From assembly GCA_963556495.2 (NCBI GenBank), contig OY747712.1, positions 23,694,735-23,758,734 of the forward strand: a DNA stretch of 64,000 bases, written 5' to 3'. Every line of letters begins with the position of its first letter. The first letter of the stretch is position 1. Below the pieces are notes generated by a model. That model saw only the letters and a list, made by a program, of their open reading frames with translations. It did no database searches and had not been told where the DNA came from. Origin of the DNA: Valencia hispanica (Eukaryota; Chordata; Actinopteri; Cyprinodontiformes; Valenciidae). Shown piece by piece: positions 11,700 through 23,174 of this stretch. A program made the translations under genes and the position numbers.

Positions 11700-12245
11700 C
11701 AGGTCCATGAGAGAAAACAAGAAGCAGAATTTTTTCTCCCCAAGAACATTAGGGCATCCTAAGGTGTTTCCAAACTAGAAGGGTTATGTAGTCCCTCTAG
11801 GGATGTTTGGGTCTCCTCTGGGGTTTCCCCCCAGTGAGTGGGAGTTGCCTGGAAAACTTCCAAATAAAGTTGGCCAAGGAGGCACCTTGAATAGATCCCT
11901 GAACTACCTTGACTGACTCCTTTCAATGTGAAGGAGCAGGGTCTCTATATCAGGATGACAGAGTTCCTCTGAGGCTGAGTTTAACCACCCAATGGAAGAA
12001 AACTCCTTTCAGCTTATTGTGTCCAAGATCTTGTTATCGTGTCTTAGGTGATTTGCTTTGCTTTGCTTTTTTTTCTCAGTTGTTTCTTCACCAAAATAAA
12101 CTAAAGCAATGTCCACATTACTGCAGACGTTGTTTCATACCATCTATTCATCTTCTGTTCCCTTCTACCATCGATGATGAAAAAGACACCAAGACACCCG
12201 AATGCCTCCACTAGGGGCAAAGAGTGACTCCTAACCTGGAAGTTG
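11700..12245 (-). pseudogene. Non-LTR retrotransposon, C-terminal coding fragment
   Basis: Read on the minus strand the order is: a GTGGAGG(C)ATTCGGGTGTCTTGG block near 12210 (the F-K-Y-L-G-V region just after the reverse transcriptase), a block around 12100-12120, GATAACAAGATCTTGG near 12030, GAGTTTCCT-like and GAGGAGTCA-like blocks, and near 11815 the CCAGAGGAGACCCAAACAT stretch that in good copies encodes R-G-R-P-R-T-R-W. I recognise this as the 3' coding end of a very common teleost LINE whose tail ends in ATGG repeats, but I am unsure of its clade. Many indels; dead. A partial plus-strand copy of the same family lies just downstream. Confidence 0.55.
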
Positions 12246-12504
12246 TAATTTACCTTTTTTTTTCTTTACTGATTGAAAGGTCATTGTTTAAAGATGCCAA
12301 CAAAATCAATTGATCTGCAAAAATCAAAGATGACACCATGAGACTCCCAAACCAAACAGTGTGCTTTCCTAGACTACACCCTGATGGGACAAAATGGTGA
12401 CATATAGGTATAATGTAGTGTCTCTAAATTGGTAAAGTAGTGAATTAAGCTGGAAACTTTAATACAAGCTTTAATGTTACACATAAGGACTATCTTAAAC
12501 TCCC
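12246..12504. other. Unassigned spacer between two inverted LINE fragments
   Basis: AT-rich sequence with no recognised content. Confidence 0.4.
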
Positions 12505-12695
12505 AACACAAACAACTGAAATGAGCTTCCTCCGTAGGTGGTTTTGGCTACCCCAAGACAGACCCTTAATTCACTGGAGGGACTTTATAACCTTTCGGGT
12601 CTGGTAATGCCTTGGGATCCTGGGTTTGCCTCCTGGGTGTGTTTTCCCTGAAACCCCATCTTAACAATGTGAAAGTCAATGGATGGATGGAGGAC
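12505..12695 (+). mobile_element. LINE 3' end with ATGG tail, plus orientation
   Basis: GAGCTTCCTCCGTAGGTGG (about 12521) is the start of the block that encodes M-S-F-L-R-R-V in intact relatives. After an internal deletion come GGAGGGACTTTATAACC (about 12577), GCCTTGGGATCC (about 12609) and the terminal ATGGATGGATGG at 12678-12690. It is the same family as 11700-12245 but in the opposite orientation, so the two overlap in family coordinates and cannot be one simple insertion. Confidence 0.6.
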
Positions 12696-13622
12696 AGTCT
12701 TCATAGTGTGATCTAAAACAATGCCCATGTCAATCATTGTTGTTTTGCAAGAAAACAGCAAGTAAAGCTTTTTTGGTGTGTTTTGCTATATTTAGGGAAA
12801 CGGATGGACTGTCAGACAGCATTTAAAATTACTAAAAAAGGGCTTAACAACACTTTTTGCCTAGTAAAAAGAATTTTATTTCCCTTTTGCTTTTAAATTT
12901 GTTCTCTAAATTTAGATTTTTTTTCATGTTGGCAGTTTTCACAAGTGTGAGTCACAATGCGGGCAAAGGTTATGGCAGCTTGTTTCCCTAAATAACAGCA
13001 AAACACAAGTCATTGCATAAAAAATACAAAAAAGATCAATAAATACTGTTTGTTTGGCATGTGGATGGTTTTGTGTGGCCCTCTGTCTGCAGGAGAATAA
13101 AGTCATAACTTTACAAATAGCAGCTGCAGATGAAAAGCCTCATGACGCTGAAGCTGCGGGCGTGCACATTTGGTGCGCGTGACGATGTCGGTGTTGTACT
13201 GAGTTTGCATTTTCCCTAACAAGGGTCTGGCGTCCCCACAGCCGTCAGTGGGATCCTTGCTGGGCCCTTTTGCAGTAATCAGCCAGACTGTCTTGCTCTA
13301 ATTGTTTCCAGATTTGTGTGGGAGGTCAGAGCCCCAGAGTGCTGATCCTTGCCAAGTTTATAAACAGAGCAGTGTTTCCAGATGGCCACTGGCTCCAGAC
13401 TGGCTAGCAGGTTGATTGGGACCAGAATAATAACAGGTGGAGAGCAGACAATGAATTCCTTGACACTTTTTACCTCTCGCGCTCGAACACACAGAGACAC
13501 CCTGACGCTCTAAAACACCCAGTAAGACACTTTCATCATGGAGACCAGGAGACACTGTCAGGCAGGCAGGATGTAAAACACAATTTTACTTTTACACACA
13601 GACAAAAGGAAACATATATCAA

Positions 13623-13624
<2 letters not shown>
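12696..13624. other. Unique non-coding block
   Basis: No gene supported. From about 12950 to 13555 the sequence is complex, moderately GC and free of recognised repeats, including GCATTTTCCCTAACAAGGG and TGCAGTAATCAGCCAGAC stretches. It is a candidate conserved non-coding element by appearance only. Confidence 0.45.

Positions 13625-13672
<48 letters not shown>
13625..13672. repeat. (AT)n microsatellite
   Basis: About 24 perfect AT units. The run is self-complementary and can extrude as a hairpin. Confidence 0.97.
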
Positions 13673-13675
<3 letters not shown>

Positions 13676-15053
13676 TTTTTATTTTAAAGAATGAATTTTA
13701 ATTGCTTGATTTCAAGTTATTATGTTCTAATTTTTACTGGTCTGGCTCCAACTTTATGAAGCTTTCGGTTCTTCTAAGAGTTGCAAAATAACAGAGATTA
13801 CAAAATGTGTAGTTCTACCAGGAAGCCAAATGCTTTCCTGTGTTATTATTGGATGTCATGTCAGTTTGTGAAATCACTTTAAATCTGCGAAGCATCAAAT
13901 GATTCATCTTGTTATATTCAGTCATTTTCTTTGCACTTTATGCCTAAAAGCCAAACAAAATAAGCCCCCGGGTAATGTAAAGGAAATAAACATGTCACAT
14001 GTGTTAAACGTAAAATCATTTCTCTTGTTTAAGCTGACAGTTTTTGGATGAGTTCCTGTTGTAAAGTTTGTGAAAACTGAACTTTGCCTGTTTTTCTAAA
14101 AAGAATTAATTGTGTTCTGCAAACATGCACACATTCAAGCATGTGTGCAGCTTCACTTTCAAAGAGGAGATTTCAGCAGCTCTTGTGGAGACATTCCCAC
14201 CACAATCACATCATTAGCCCCACCATGTCTCTTAATACCTCTCTCAAGTTTTTGTTTACAGAATCCAGTCCTTCCAAGGCCTTTGTAATAGCTTGAGTGA
14301 TCTGTGCACTGGAAAGGAGGAAGAGAGGGGTTGTGTGTCAGAGTGTGTGTGCGGATGAAGGGGAAGGGAGGGGGAAGGCTGCCTTTCATCGGTTTTGCTC
14401 AGCTACACTTGTTTGGGCCAAGGTTGGCCCCTGTTTTCAGTAAGCGTACTCCACTCCAGATGTGCGGCGGCTCCAGAGTGGCTGCCATGTACAGTAAATC
14501 GGCATCAGAGGGCTCGTCAATCTGTGGGGTAGAGCAATGCGGTGTCGTCAGCCCCGGCCACCGGTAGAAACGGAAATTTGTACTCCTGAGCTCCCATGAG
14601 GTCCTGCAGGGGGGAGGCGAGGTGGTTCAGAGAAGGAGGTGTGATGATTATGTTGTGGGAGGGGGGGGCGAGCAGGGGAGAAAGCTTTAGAAAGTGAGCA
14701 CTCCAAACTGAAAGTGATAAGTCTAGTGAGAGATGGTGGGGGATTGTTAATGTGCACAAAAGGTGCAGCAAAATGTTTTAATATTCTTATCCAAAAGGAT
14801 AATGAGCTCAGCTGGCACAGCGGCAGGACGGTTAATGAGCAGCAAGGAATGACGTTGAAGTGAGAACAAATGATGTCTTTTGCAGGGAAATGTATCCGCT
14901 GCTGAGAATGGAGACATGAGCATTAGAAGCAGGCCACAGTCAAATGTTCGAGTAGATATGTGATCATAAAACATAAAACAGGAGATTTCAACAAGGTCCA
15001 AATGAAAATTAATTAGCACGGATATTGTAGAGTACACAACTAGGTACATGGAC
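13673..15053. other. Unassigned sequence
   Basis: The part 14070-14760 is complex and GC-richer, with runs such as GGGGAAGGGAGGGGGAAGG near 14359 and G runs near 14660. Overlapping frames on both strands here lack domains and look like composition artefacts. No repeat recognised. Confidence 0.45.
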
Positions 15054-16140
15054 ATACAGTACTTTTTCACATTTTCAGGGATTACAACTACAAACGTCAA
15101 TGTATTTAGGTGGGACTTTGCCTGATATTCAAATAAAGGGTTCACATTATTGATAATTTAATCTCTTTAAAGTATAATCTGAAAAGTGTGGCATGCATAT
15201 TTTTTAAAACCTTAGAGTTGCAAAACGGTTTTAACACCTTAGTGTTAGTATGTCTCTACCAGCTATACACGCTCAATGACCAACATTTTTTGCCCTTCTT
15301 CTATGTAAAATAGCTGCAGCTCATTCATATTAGATGGAGAATGTCTGTAAATATCAACGTTCAAGTTTGGACTTTGACAAGCACATTCTAACACATGATC
15401 TAAATCTTTTCTTTGTAGCTCTGGCTGTACAGCTCAACCATTCAGAGGCAAGATCAAAATTTTACAAAAACAAATATACCTGTACTTTAATTTACAAACT
15501 TCTCAACAAAATAAACATGATTATTATAAAAAAGAGTTGCTTATCAGAAATCATTTTGACTGTAATCATCAGGTCCTGTTATTTTTATTGCTTAGACTTT
15601 GCTTTCTTCAGAATAACCTGTGGATCTAACAAAAGCATGACATACATACAATATGCAAACTGTATTTTCTTTTTTACTTGTCATACTGAAGTTGTAACTT
15701 GCAAATCTTCTCAATGCTGAAACTAAAGGAAAAGAATGATCTATAATTGTTTCTATAACAATGGTCTGGTAATTTCAATGTATAAATTGGTGTATGTCAT
15801 CGAAAGAAATGAGGGATCATAAAATAAGTATATCCAAAAAAAGAACTAATGCTGTTTTGTTTTTAAATGGTATGGGAGAAAGAAAGTTAAAGTTACTTAA
15901 AAAATGTCTGGGCTTTATCGGCCTTGATTCTCCTTGGCTTCATCCTTAACCTGTCTGCCGTGTTCTTTGGTCATCATGATGCTGTTTGTTCACTAATGTT
16001 TTCTAAAAGACCATACACGACATGAGTTTCATTTAGAGGTATCAGAGTAAAGCAGAAATCCTAATAATTACATTGAAGTTTGTGATTGTAGCATGGCAAA
16101 ATGTGAACAAGTTCAAGAGGTATAAACACTTATTCAAGAC
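15054..16140 (-). mobile_element. Tc1/mariner-like transposon fossil (family A), both ends present
   Basis: The left end has ACAGTACTTTTTCACATTTT and ACAACTACAAACGTCAATGTA (15055-15104). The right end (16068-16140) is its inverted counterpart: TACATTGAAGTTTGTGATTG, then GCAAAATGTGAACAAGTTC and GGTATAAACAC. Just inside the left end, CCCTTCTTCTATGTAAAATAGC (15292) and ATATTAGATGGAGAATGTC (15328) are the reverse complement of the transposase tail seen in the plus-strand copies. The middle has lost all similarity to the catalytic core. Total about 1.09 kb. The 128-codon plus-strand frame at 15334-15720 lies antisense to the old transposase and has no domain. Confidence 0.65.
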
Positions 16141-16830
16141 AATGCATTCATCTCAGGAGTAGACGGGTGTTTTTACATTAAAATACACATGGGAAAAGAG
16201 GAGGTTATTAGCAGCAATAAATGTTAACACATAAGTTCTGAGTCAGTAAAGAGGCAGGTCATTTCAGATAGGACACAGAGCAGACTCTGGAGTGTCATCA
16301 GGGCAGACAGACTTTCCCCCGCACATTCCTCCTTTTACATTTTCTCATGCTCAGAGCTCAGGCCCTGACTCAGTGCCATTATCGCTACAACCCAGTCATA
16401 GGAAGGCTGCTGATGGCTTACAGAGCAAAACCTTCATGTCCAGAATAATGTTTTAGCTCCTCGTTCGTAATGGTTTCCTCCCATCTGATGTTACTGAAGG
16501 TCAGCCAACATGAGGCATGAGAAAGCTACAGACAGTAGAGAAATTAGGTGAATATCCTCTATTAGCTGGTAAAAAGCTTTATTACAATAATAGCTAAGCT
16601 CCAATTTGATCTTTTTCTGACACCTAACAATACTTTCAACACTGGGATTTGGAGGTAAAATCTAAGAATGTAAGAGCAGAGATAAAGAGATGAAGCACTG
16701 AAAATGAAATAAACCAAAACATAGTTTCATACATTGAGGCTTAAAAACTACTTGCTAAGAATTGGTATAGATTTCATGCTGTCATTGCTAGAACCATAAT
16801 TTTTATGTATTCAAGGCCAACATAAGGAGC
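16141..16830. other. Unassigned sequence
   Basis: The part 16250-16520 is complex unique sequence, the rest AT-rich. No gene seen. Confidence 0.5.
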
Positions 16831-16834
16831 ACAC

Positions 16835-17345
16835 AATTATAAAGAAAAAAATATTTTTACAAACAAAAACCTGGAATGGATGGCATGCATGTATTTAGCC
16901 CCACTGAGTCAATGCATTGTAGAGCGATACATTTGCTTCTGTAATCTTTGCAGAGATCTTTATCTTAGTTATGCGCATTCTTCCTTGTAAAACAGTTTAA
17001 GCTTAGTCAGGATGGATGAATGGAAGCTGTGAACATCCATTTTCAAGTTTTGCCAAAGACTCTCAGTTTGTCTTTATTCTGACTGGGCATTTCCAACACA
17101 TAAATATGCTTTGATATAAACCATTCCATTGTAAGGCTGACTGTATCTTTAGGGTTGTTGTCCTGCTGGAAGGTGAGCCTCCACCCCGGCCTGAAGCCTT
17201 TCGCAGTCTCAAACTGGTTTTCGTCCAGGACTGATCTGTATTTATCTTCTGCCCTCTTACTGTCAATTCTATAGATCTTCCCTCTCTCTGCTGGAAAAAA
17301 GCATCCTCACAGCATAAGGATGCCACTTACATACTTCACTATGAA
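16835..17345 (-). mobile_element. Tc1/mariner-like transposon fossil (family A)
   Basis: Minus-strand transposase remnant. GTTGTTGTCCTGCTGGAAGG at 17154-17173 is the reverse complement of the codons for the F-Q-Q-D-N-N-P motif, which holds a catalytic aspartate of the DDE triad. CTGCTGGAAAAAAGCATCC and the ACAGCATAAGGATGCCA block at 17288-17326 are the reverse complement of the G-G-x-S-x-M-x-W-G-C-F-F stretch. TTTTGCCAAAGACTCTCAG at 17047 is the P-N-P-I-E-N-L-W region. Frameshifts separate the motifs. Inverted ends are not clear. Confidence 0.7.
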
Positions 17346-17639
17346 GATGTTGTAAACTTGAAAATGTAAATTACAAAAACAACAATATGCAGTCTCACAT
17401 TCGTGTTTTCTTTTATTGAAGTTGGTACTAAAATCCCTTAAATCTGCAGCACATTCTGGCTGTGGCATAACGTCTCCCTCTTTGCTTTCACCTTCTTTTG
17501 TCAGGCACGCCACTGCAACAATGCTGTGTCACCTGCAGCTCTTCCATTTATTTATGACCCCCAAATAACGTTTTGCACGGATGATACGATTTAAAAGTAG
17601 ACTTAAAATTTACCTTTTCTGTCAGGCTTTAAATATCTA
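17346..17639. other. Unassigned sequence
   Basis: No gene or repeat recognised. Confidence 0.5.
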
Positions 17640-17940
17640 GGAGTGCTCAAATTTATTGTGTTCTGCTTTAATTTTGTTTTTATTTGTTTTTATTAGCTTT
17701 TATTTTAATCCTTTTGTTGCTACAAAAAGTAATTATATAATTCAAACTTTATATTTATTGTTCTCAATTGTTTTTGTGCTGCTGCTTTTTTTTTGTATTA
17801 AGCTTCTTTACTCTTGTTGTCTTGTTACATATTTTCCCATTGCTAACTACATTTTTGTATTTTGTTGTGAAGCATTTTGGCCGCCTTTTGACAGAGTAAA
17901 GCTCTATATAGATAACCGTTGATTGATTGATTGATTGAAA
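17640..17940 (+). mobile_element. LINE 3' end with TTGA tail
   Basis: T-rich DNA leads into GTTGTGAAGCATTTTGG, AGAGTAAAGCTCTATATAG and a terminal (TTGA)n repeat at 17920-17937. This is the standard finish of fish L2/Rex1-type LINEs (AAGC-TTTGG ... GCTCTATA-AA ... TTGA repeat). No coding sequence is present. The part upstream of 17820 is included because of its T-rich untranslated-region character and is uncertain. Confidence 0.55.
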
Positions 17941-18190
17941 TATAACTTTTTTTCCATCCCTCGACATCATACATAAACACCTCGATTTCAGTCTCATTGG
18001 AATATGCTTTCTCCTCCCCTTGGTTGCCACGGTTAGCGGTGAACCACCCCATATCAGTCGGCCTAAGTCTATGCAGAATATTCACTATGCACTTTGCATT
18101 GACCGTTTATGGCAGAAAGTGGGTGTGTAGGAGGTGGGATATGATCCAAAATCACCTGAGCACATTTCTAGGGAGAGTGTGATTTTTAAA
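17941..18190. mobile_element. Unclassified repeat-like block
   Basis: The motifs CCATATCAGTCGGCC, ATTCACTATGCACTTTGC and GATATGATCCAAAATCACC have the look of a degraded DNA transposon seen in fish. I cannot name the family or find inverted ends, so this is only a suspicion. Confidence 0.25.
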
Positions 18191-20734
18191 GCGGAAATTG
18201 CATGCAGTTGTGAGTAGGCCTATTCAAAGATTGATAGATCTGAAACTTACATGGGATAAATTTTTCTTTTTCTTTTTTAGCAGAGTTTAAGTACAGTTTT
18301 AGTAAGGATTTCAGGCAAAGTTTTAGAAATCAAAATCTTGGTCCTGGTCAAAAAATCCTAGAGTCCAGTCTTACTCAAGCAAGATGAGCTGTGTATAAAG
18401 CAAACTAATCTGTACAAAGAGAATGTAGTATATAGCAATAGAATAGAGAATTTCAATAACTAATCATGAAAACAAATAGAGGATTTCAGAGATCACAGAA
18501 AACATTTTTTACCTGTTTAAGTTTGGCTACAAAAAACAGATGACATGGCTGTATTATCTTATTATAAATTATGTATTTGTCTGTTTGACCACATATGGAT
18601 GACTTTACACAGAACAAAACAACTTAATTTTCACCTATTACTTTAGCAGCTCTGAGTATATGGAAGCTGTGCTGGGATCCCTGTGCAGGAATGCCCAAAT
18701 CGTGACCTTTTCTTCTTTGAAAGTCAGATCTGCTGCCCGAGTCCTGTCCCCATGTTTCCTTTGGGATCCCCCACACTCAGCTTTGCGTTGTTGCCCCCAC
18801 CCTTTGCAGTAACAAGGCTAGGCGTCAGAGGCCTGATTATTTGCACTGACCCTGCTCTGTCTCCTTTGGGCGGCTGCTTTGGCACAGTTGCACTGAATCC
18901 CATTGACACGGTGAGAGGGAGAAGAAGGGGGGAAGAAAACAGGCACTGGCTCCAGTCAGTCGGCCCTCCTCGGCAGGTTGATGAATGTCCAGGACTTCAT
19001 GATCTTTGCCACCCAAGCCAGCGGAGTCAGGCTACAATGAGTTACAGTCTCTGGAAAACCTTCCTGACTCCTGCCACCACCACCACCAACCCCCTTTCCA
19101 GCCAGACCTCGAGCCCCAAAGTCTCCCCGAGAACCTGAGCTGGCCGGCCTCCCTCCCTGCACAAACACTGGAGGTCTATCCTGGACCACTCCATGCCGCC
19201 TTCCTGCCACCACCTCCTTCGCCCCTTCAACTTTTGACTGTGACGGCCGCTTCCACCCGGTAATGCACACTCTCAGGTCCAACCACAAGTTGGCACAGGT
19301 TGCCCTAGTTTGTCCTTTTATTGCACTCTCTTAGCTGCTCATAGCAGGTTGCTGCATCTCTGAATCACTCAAGTGTTTAGCACCTGACTGTATTGGAACT
19401 GCTGCAAACAAGGATGCAAGCAAGCTTGAGTAATGAATAAGTTGCACATTTAATTTATTTCTTGTTACCTTACATCACCGTCTGTGCAAAATATGCGGCT
19501 TGTAAATGCAAAACAGTAGTAAAATTGTGTAGTTAGGATGGCAGTAAAACCAAACCGCTAGAGGAAAACAACAGCATTGTTAAGATCAGCCCCCTGCTGC
19601 TGTGGCTAATTGTGCTCCAGTCATGGGCAATTCGCTGTCACAGCTAGCAAGAGACGAGCATCAACTGACTAAAGAAATTCTTATTCCAGTGTTTCCCTCC
19701 ATCAACTGAATTTGAATAACCAAGAAAGGGTTGAAGAAATCAGTTCTGCAGGATGACAAATGTAATCACAGGCTCATACAGCTACTGTGATTTCTTTGTG
19801 ACACCTACTGTTTTGTGAATATCTTCACTGTTTTAGTGGGCTGAGAAGTTACTGATACATCAAACTGAGTGAAGGGGAAAAAAACAGCAGGAGGTATGAT
19901 GCAACTGTACAGCGTGGAGAGAAGCATGCCATACCATTAGGATTGCAATTATTCATTATTACAGCAAAGCACACTCATTATGTTCCCCTACAATTGAGAC
20001 TGGCAACATTCGTTGTAATTTTATGACGCACAAGTCTTGGTGCTTTTGGCTGCACGGAGTGAGTCTGAATGGAGTGGTTCTTGCCATTTTTCCAACTTCA
20101 CTCAGAAATCCTGTCTGGCCTTTTTAATCACTGCTGATTTGTTGTTTTTTTTTTCTGGCTGCCCAAGGAGGTTTTGTTTTATAAATAACACCACAATTAT
20201 TGCCCCAAAGGGCTAATGAGGTGCTATCATAATACTTCTATGAACTGTTTATTAATTTTACAGCTAAAATATTTTTGAGAATCAGCTAAAAACTAGACTT
20301 TTAAGGAGCACTTTGAAATCATTTAGCTTATTTAAAAAAAGGAGTGAAGTAAAGCACATTTATATAGATGACTGAAGAAATATAAAGTATTTATTAAACA
20401 CACTCACCCACCAAAACTGTGCTGTACCAAGTACCAAGGAAGTACCAAGTTTTGCCCAATAGTCCATTTTGAACAGATTTTGGTACACATGCAGAGCAGT
20501 TATGGGTAAGTTAATGGCTCCATTTGTAAGAAGCTCTCTTGTCTAAATGTGAAGGTATAAGTGCCATCATGAGAGGTGGGACAGTCAGGATTCCAAACAA
20601 ATTTTTCATGAAAAAATGTCAGGCTCATCATCTCTAGACTCAACTTGCCAGAGTTCTCAGTCCTTTATGTTCATAATAAAATATGAACTCTTTTTTTGTA
20701 TAATAAAAACTAGTGGGCAGGGTTTAAATATGAA
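18191..20734. other. Unassigned sequence with a GC-richer unique block
   Basis: About 18660-19300 is clearly GC-richer and complex. It gives frames of 151 codons (plus, 18683-19138) and 110 codons (minus, 18956-19288) that overlap each other, have no recognisable domain and use proline-rich low-complexity sequence, so I do not call a gene. The block could be a regulatory element or an unrecognised exon. About 19590-20230 is also unique and complex. The rest is AT-rich. Confidence 0.4.
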
Positions 20735-21146
20735 ACCTACAGAAACAGAAAGGAAGCCAGGAAACAAGGATGGACAGAAGAAAAAACAGAGGGAAGTAAA
20801 GGAGGACCCCAAGAAAAGAAGGAAGAATGCGATGTACCACATCATCAAAGACAGAAGGGAAGGAAGACAGGGAAGAAAAGACAGAAGGAAGGACAAAATG
20901 AGGTAATGGTATTTGAATTCAAAGAAGGAGCGGTAGGAGTAAAGGAAGGAAGGATACAAGGAAAAAAGAAGGGAGGGAGGTAGGTAGGACATATACAAGG
21001 AAGGAAGGAAGGAAGGAAGGAAGGAAGGAAGGAAGGAAGGAAGGAAGGAAGGAAGGAAGGAAGGAAGGAAGGAAGGAAGGAAGGAAGGAAGGAAGGAAGG
21101 AAGGAAGGAAGGAAGGAAGGAAGGAAGGAAGGAAGGAAGGAAGGAA
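20735..21146 (+). repeat. Purine tract ending in (AAGG)n
   Basis: From about 20735 the plus strand is almost all purine with degenerate GGAAG/AAGG units. From 20997 to 21146 it is a perfect AAGG repeat of about 37 units. Such mirror-symmetric purine tracts can form triplex DNA and contain many GGAA cores (ETS-type binding sites). The long Leu/Pro/Ser/Phe frames on the minus strand are simple translations of the repeat. Confidence 0.95.
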
Positions 21147-21307
21147 ATGTAAACTCTGGGATGGGAAAAAAAAGTCTGGAAATACAAATATTTTTTCATA
21201 CTGTTTTTTTTTCTTGGCTTGACTTTTCATTACTGTGTAGAAGCCCAGAATGCTGTCAAAGCAGTAAGTAATATACATCATAATCATGGTATGGCAACTA
21301 AACACTT

Positions 21308-22142
21308 GGGACCTGATTTATCATAAGTTTGAGCTTGTTAAAACATGTGCAAACCTCACAGTGGGTGCAAAAACATGCAGCAGGTGATCCACAAAGCAGG
21401 CGCAGCAAGATGAGCACGATCCCTTTAGGGCTTTTGCTCTTGATGAATATGCAATGTGGGCATTTCTCCCAAAAGGCGCAAAATATTGGGAGAACATCCA
21501 AATAAGTAGGCGTTCCACGCACCGTGTGATTTATCACACATGAAACTGTTTGCGCCTATTTTAACAGCCTCTGAAAGGCATTTCTTACATTTGCGCCACC
21601 ACGATTCAGCAAGAGTTTATTACTGACAAACAAAAAATATCATTCAAACAAATTCTAACCTAATAGTAATTAACACTCTAATGGCCATAAATATGACAAT
21701 TATGTTGATTTTTTTTCCATTGATTTTTTCATAACTCACTGCACACTCAATGACTCTGCATCTGCTGTCTCTGGGAGGTCTCATGGAGTAGACAGCGGCG
21801 AATGTACACAGCACGCGTTAAGTTTATTAATGACAAACAAAATATAATTCACAGGCATTCTAGTCTAATAGTAAATAACTTCCCCGTTTTTTGCCAAACA
21901 AGCATCATGAATCCACTGCACCTATTCCTCTCTCTGGCTGTGGCACAGTGCATGGGGCAGAAAGGCTGGCACACACAGCAGCGGATTCAAAGTCCTCATT
22001 TGAATACTGCTCTCTGCGCTTGTCATCATTTGCGCACACAATCTTAGTAGATCACCCACAAATCATGCCTCTCATCCATTTTTTTTTCTGCAGGGCACAC
22101 AATTTTGTGCTCCTTATTTGGAATATTGATAAATCAGGCCCT
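21308..22142. mobile_element. Non-autonomous DNA transposon with inverted ends (Harbinger-like guess)
   Basis: The left end is GGGACCTGATTTATCATAAG (21308-21327). The right end (22124-22142), reverse-complemented, is AAGGGCCTGATTTATCAAT. About 15 bp match, enclosing about 0.83 kb without a transposase. Inside are GCGCA/GCGCC-rich motifs (21399, 21551, 21592) and a partial internal duplication: TTATTACTGACAAACAAAA at 21619 and TTATTAATGACAAACAAAA at 21824, both followed by a CTAATAGTAA-T-AAC stretch. The 'GGGCCTGATTTA' end resembles PIF/Harbinger-type repeats of fish, but no clean 3-bp target duplication was found, so the superfamily is a guess. Confidence 0.6.
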
Positions 22143-22931
22143 TAGTGTCATGATGAGTGGGATTTTGAGAGTTATATTTTTTTTATATTTTGAGTTATTA
22201 CTGTTTCATTTATTTTGCCTGTGTCTCCTTGTGTCCATGCTAATCAGTTATTACCCTTGTTATAGGGTTTCTTTGCTTTAATCACTCTTCCCAAAATTGA
22301 CTAAATTTACTCCTTGAATGTCTCAATTACAAAACAAATTCATTCAGCAAAATCTTTGACTTGATGCTTTGTTTACTGAATATAACTCCACAACGGGGCA
22401 GACCTACTGTGGCCACACAGCATGCTTTGTTTACTTTAGGTGTCATTGAGGAAAACCAGAGATAACGAGAGAAAAATCAGAGAAAAAGACATGATATGTG
22501 AAAGGTTTGGGATTACATCAAACACAAGAGATGTAAACATGTTCTACAATAAACAGTTATCCATTGATATAATCAGTCTTTACTATCAGAGCCATAAGCA
22601 GATACGGCTTCTAGAAGCATTATGTAAAAACTGAACTACTGTAGAAATATGTCTCAAGAGGACCTGTAATAATGTGCAATAGTATGAATAGTTCAATGGA
22701 TCTGAGCAAGTTCCTTTAAACACTTGTTTTTAACAATCTTTGGGAGAAAATTAAGTTCTACATTTCAAGCTTGGAATATCGAACAGAGGGTCATCTACGT
22801 TTAAATTGATAAATTGTCAAAATAATAAATAAAAAGATCTGGATTATCAGTTTGCACAATGTTGGGCATAGCAGACTTTTTGGTTATTCTCCCTCTCTAC
22901 ATACCCACTGATGGAGATGCCAGCCCTCATT
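22143..22931. other. Unassigned sequence before the large LINE
   Basis: AT-rich unique DNA with no supported gene. Confidence 0.5.
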
Positions 22932-22947
22932 GGAATACCCAATAACT
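22932..22947 (+). repeat. Target-site duplication, left copy (16 bp)
   Basis: GGAATACCCAATAACT is repeated exactly at 32773-32788, directly after an A-rich tail. This is the hallmark of LINE target-primed insertion and fixes the left boundary of the element. Confidence 0.9.
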
Positions 22948-23174
22948 GGTTTTATCCATTCTTCTAAAAATAGCTCACAGATCCCTGATCTGAGAGGAGA
23001 TGAGCTGCTGCTGAGATTTCGCGAGAGCTGTACGTTAAGTAATATGGCGGTAAACTGGTAAAACAAACAAACTCGGGTAAAAACAAACCATAACATTCGA
23101 GCCAAATATAGTAAAACGTTTGATAATAATCATTATTTTGTATTTCTCCATAAAACAAACTGGACGAGGAAACC
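22948..23174 (+). promoter_or_regulatory. LINE 5' untranslated region, presumed internal promoter
   Basis: The sequence between the target-site duplication and the ORF1 start contains CTGATCTGAGAGGAGATGAG, TTTCGCGAGAGC and AATATGGCGG (23040-23049), the last close to a YY1-type core (ATGGCGG). In L1-type elements this region carries the internal promoter. That role is inferred from position, not shown. Confidence 0.5.

Noticed and set aside
11700..12695. Single twin-primed LINE insertion with an inverted 5' part
   Set aside because: The minus and plus parts cover overlapping regions of the element, which twin priming does not produce. Two insertions fit better.
14747..15145. 132-codon minus-strand frame
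   Set aside because: Hydrophobic, low-information translation overlapping the end of a Tc1 fossil; no family recognised.
15334..15720. 128-codon plus-strand frame
   Set aside because: Antisense to a decayed Tc1 transposase; AT-rich codons and no domain.
20657..21305. Minus-strand frames of 180 and 128 codons rich in Leu-Pro-Ser-Phe
   Set aside because: Direct translation of the AAGG microsatellite.
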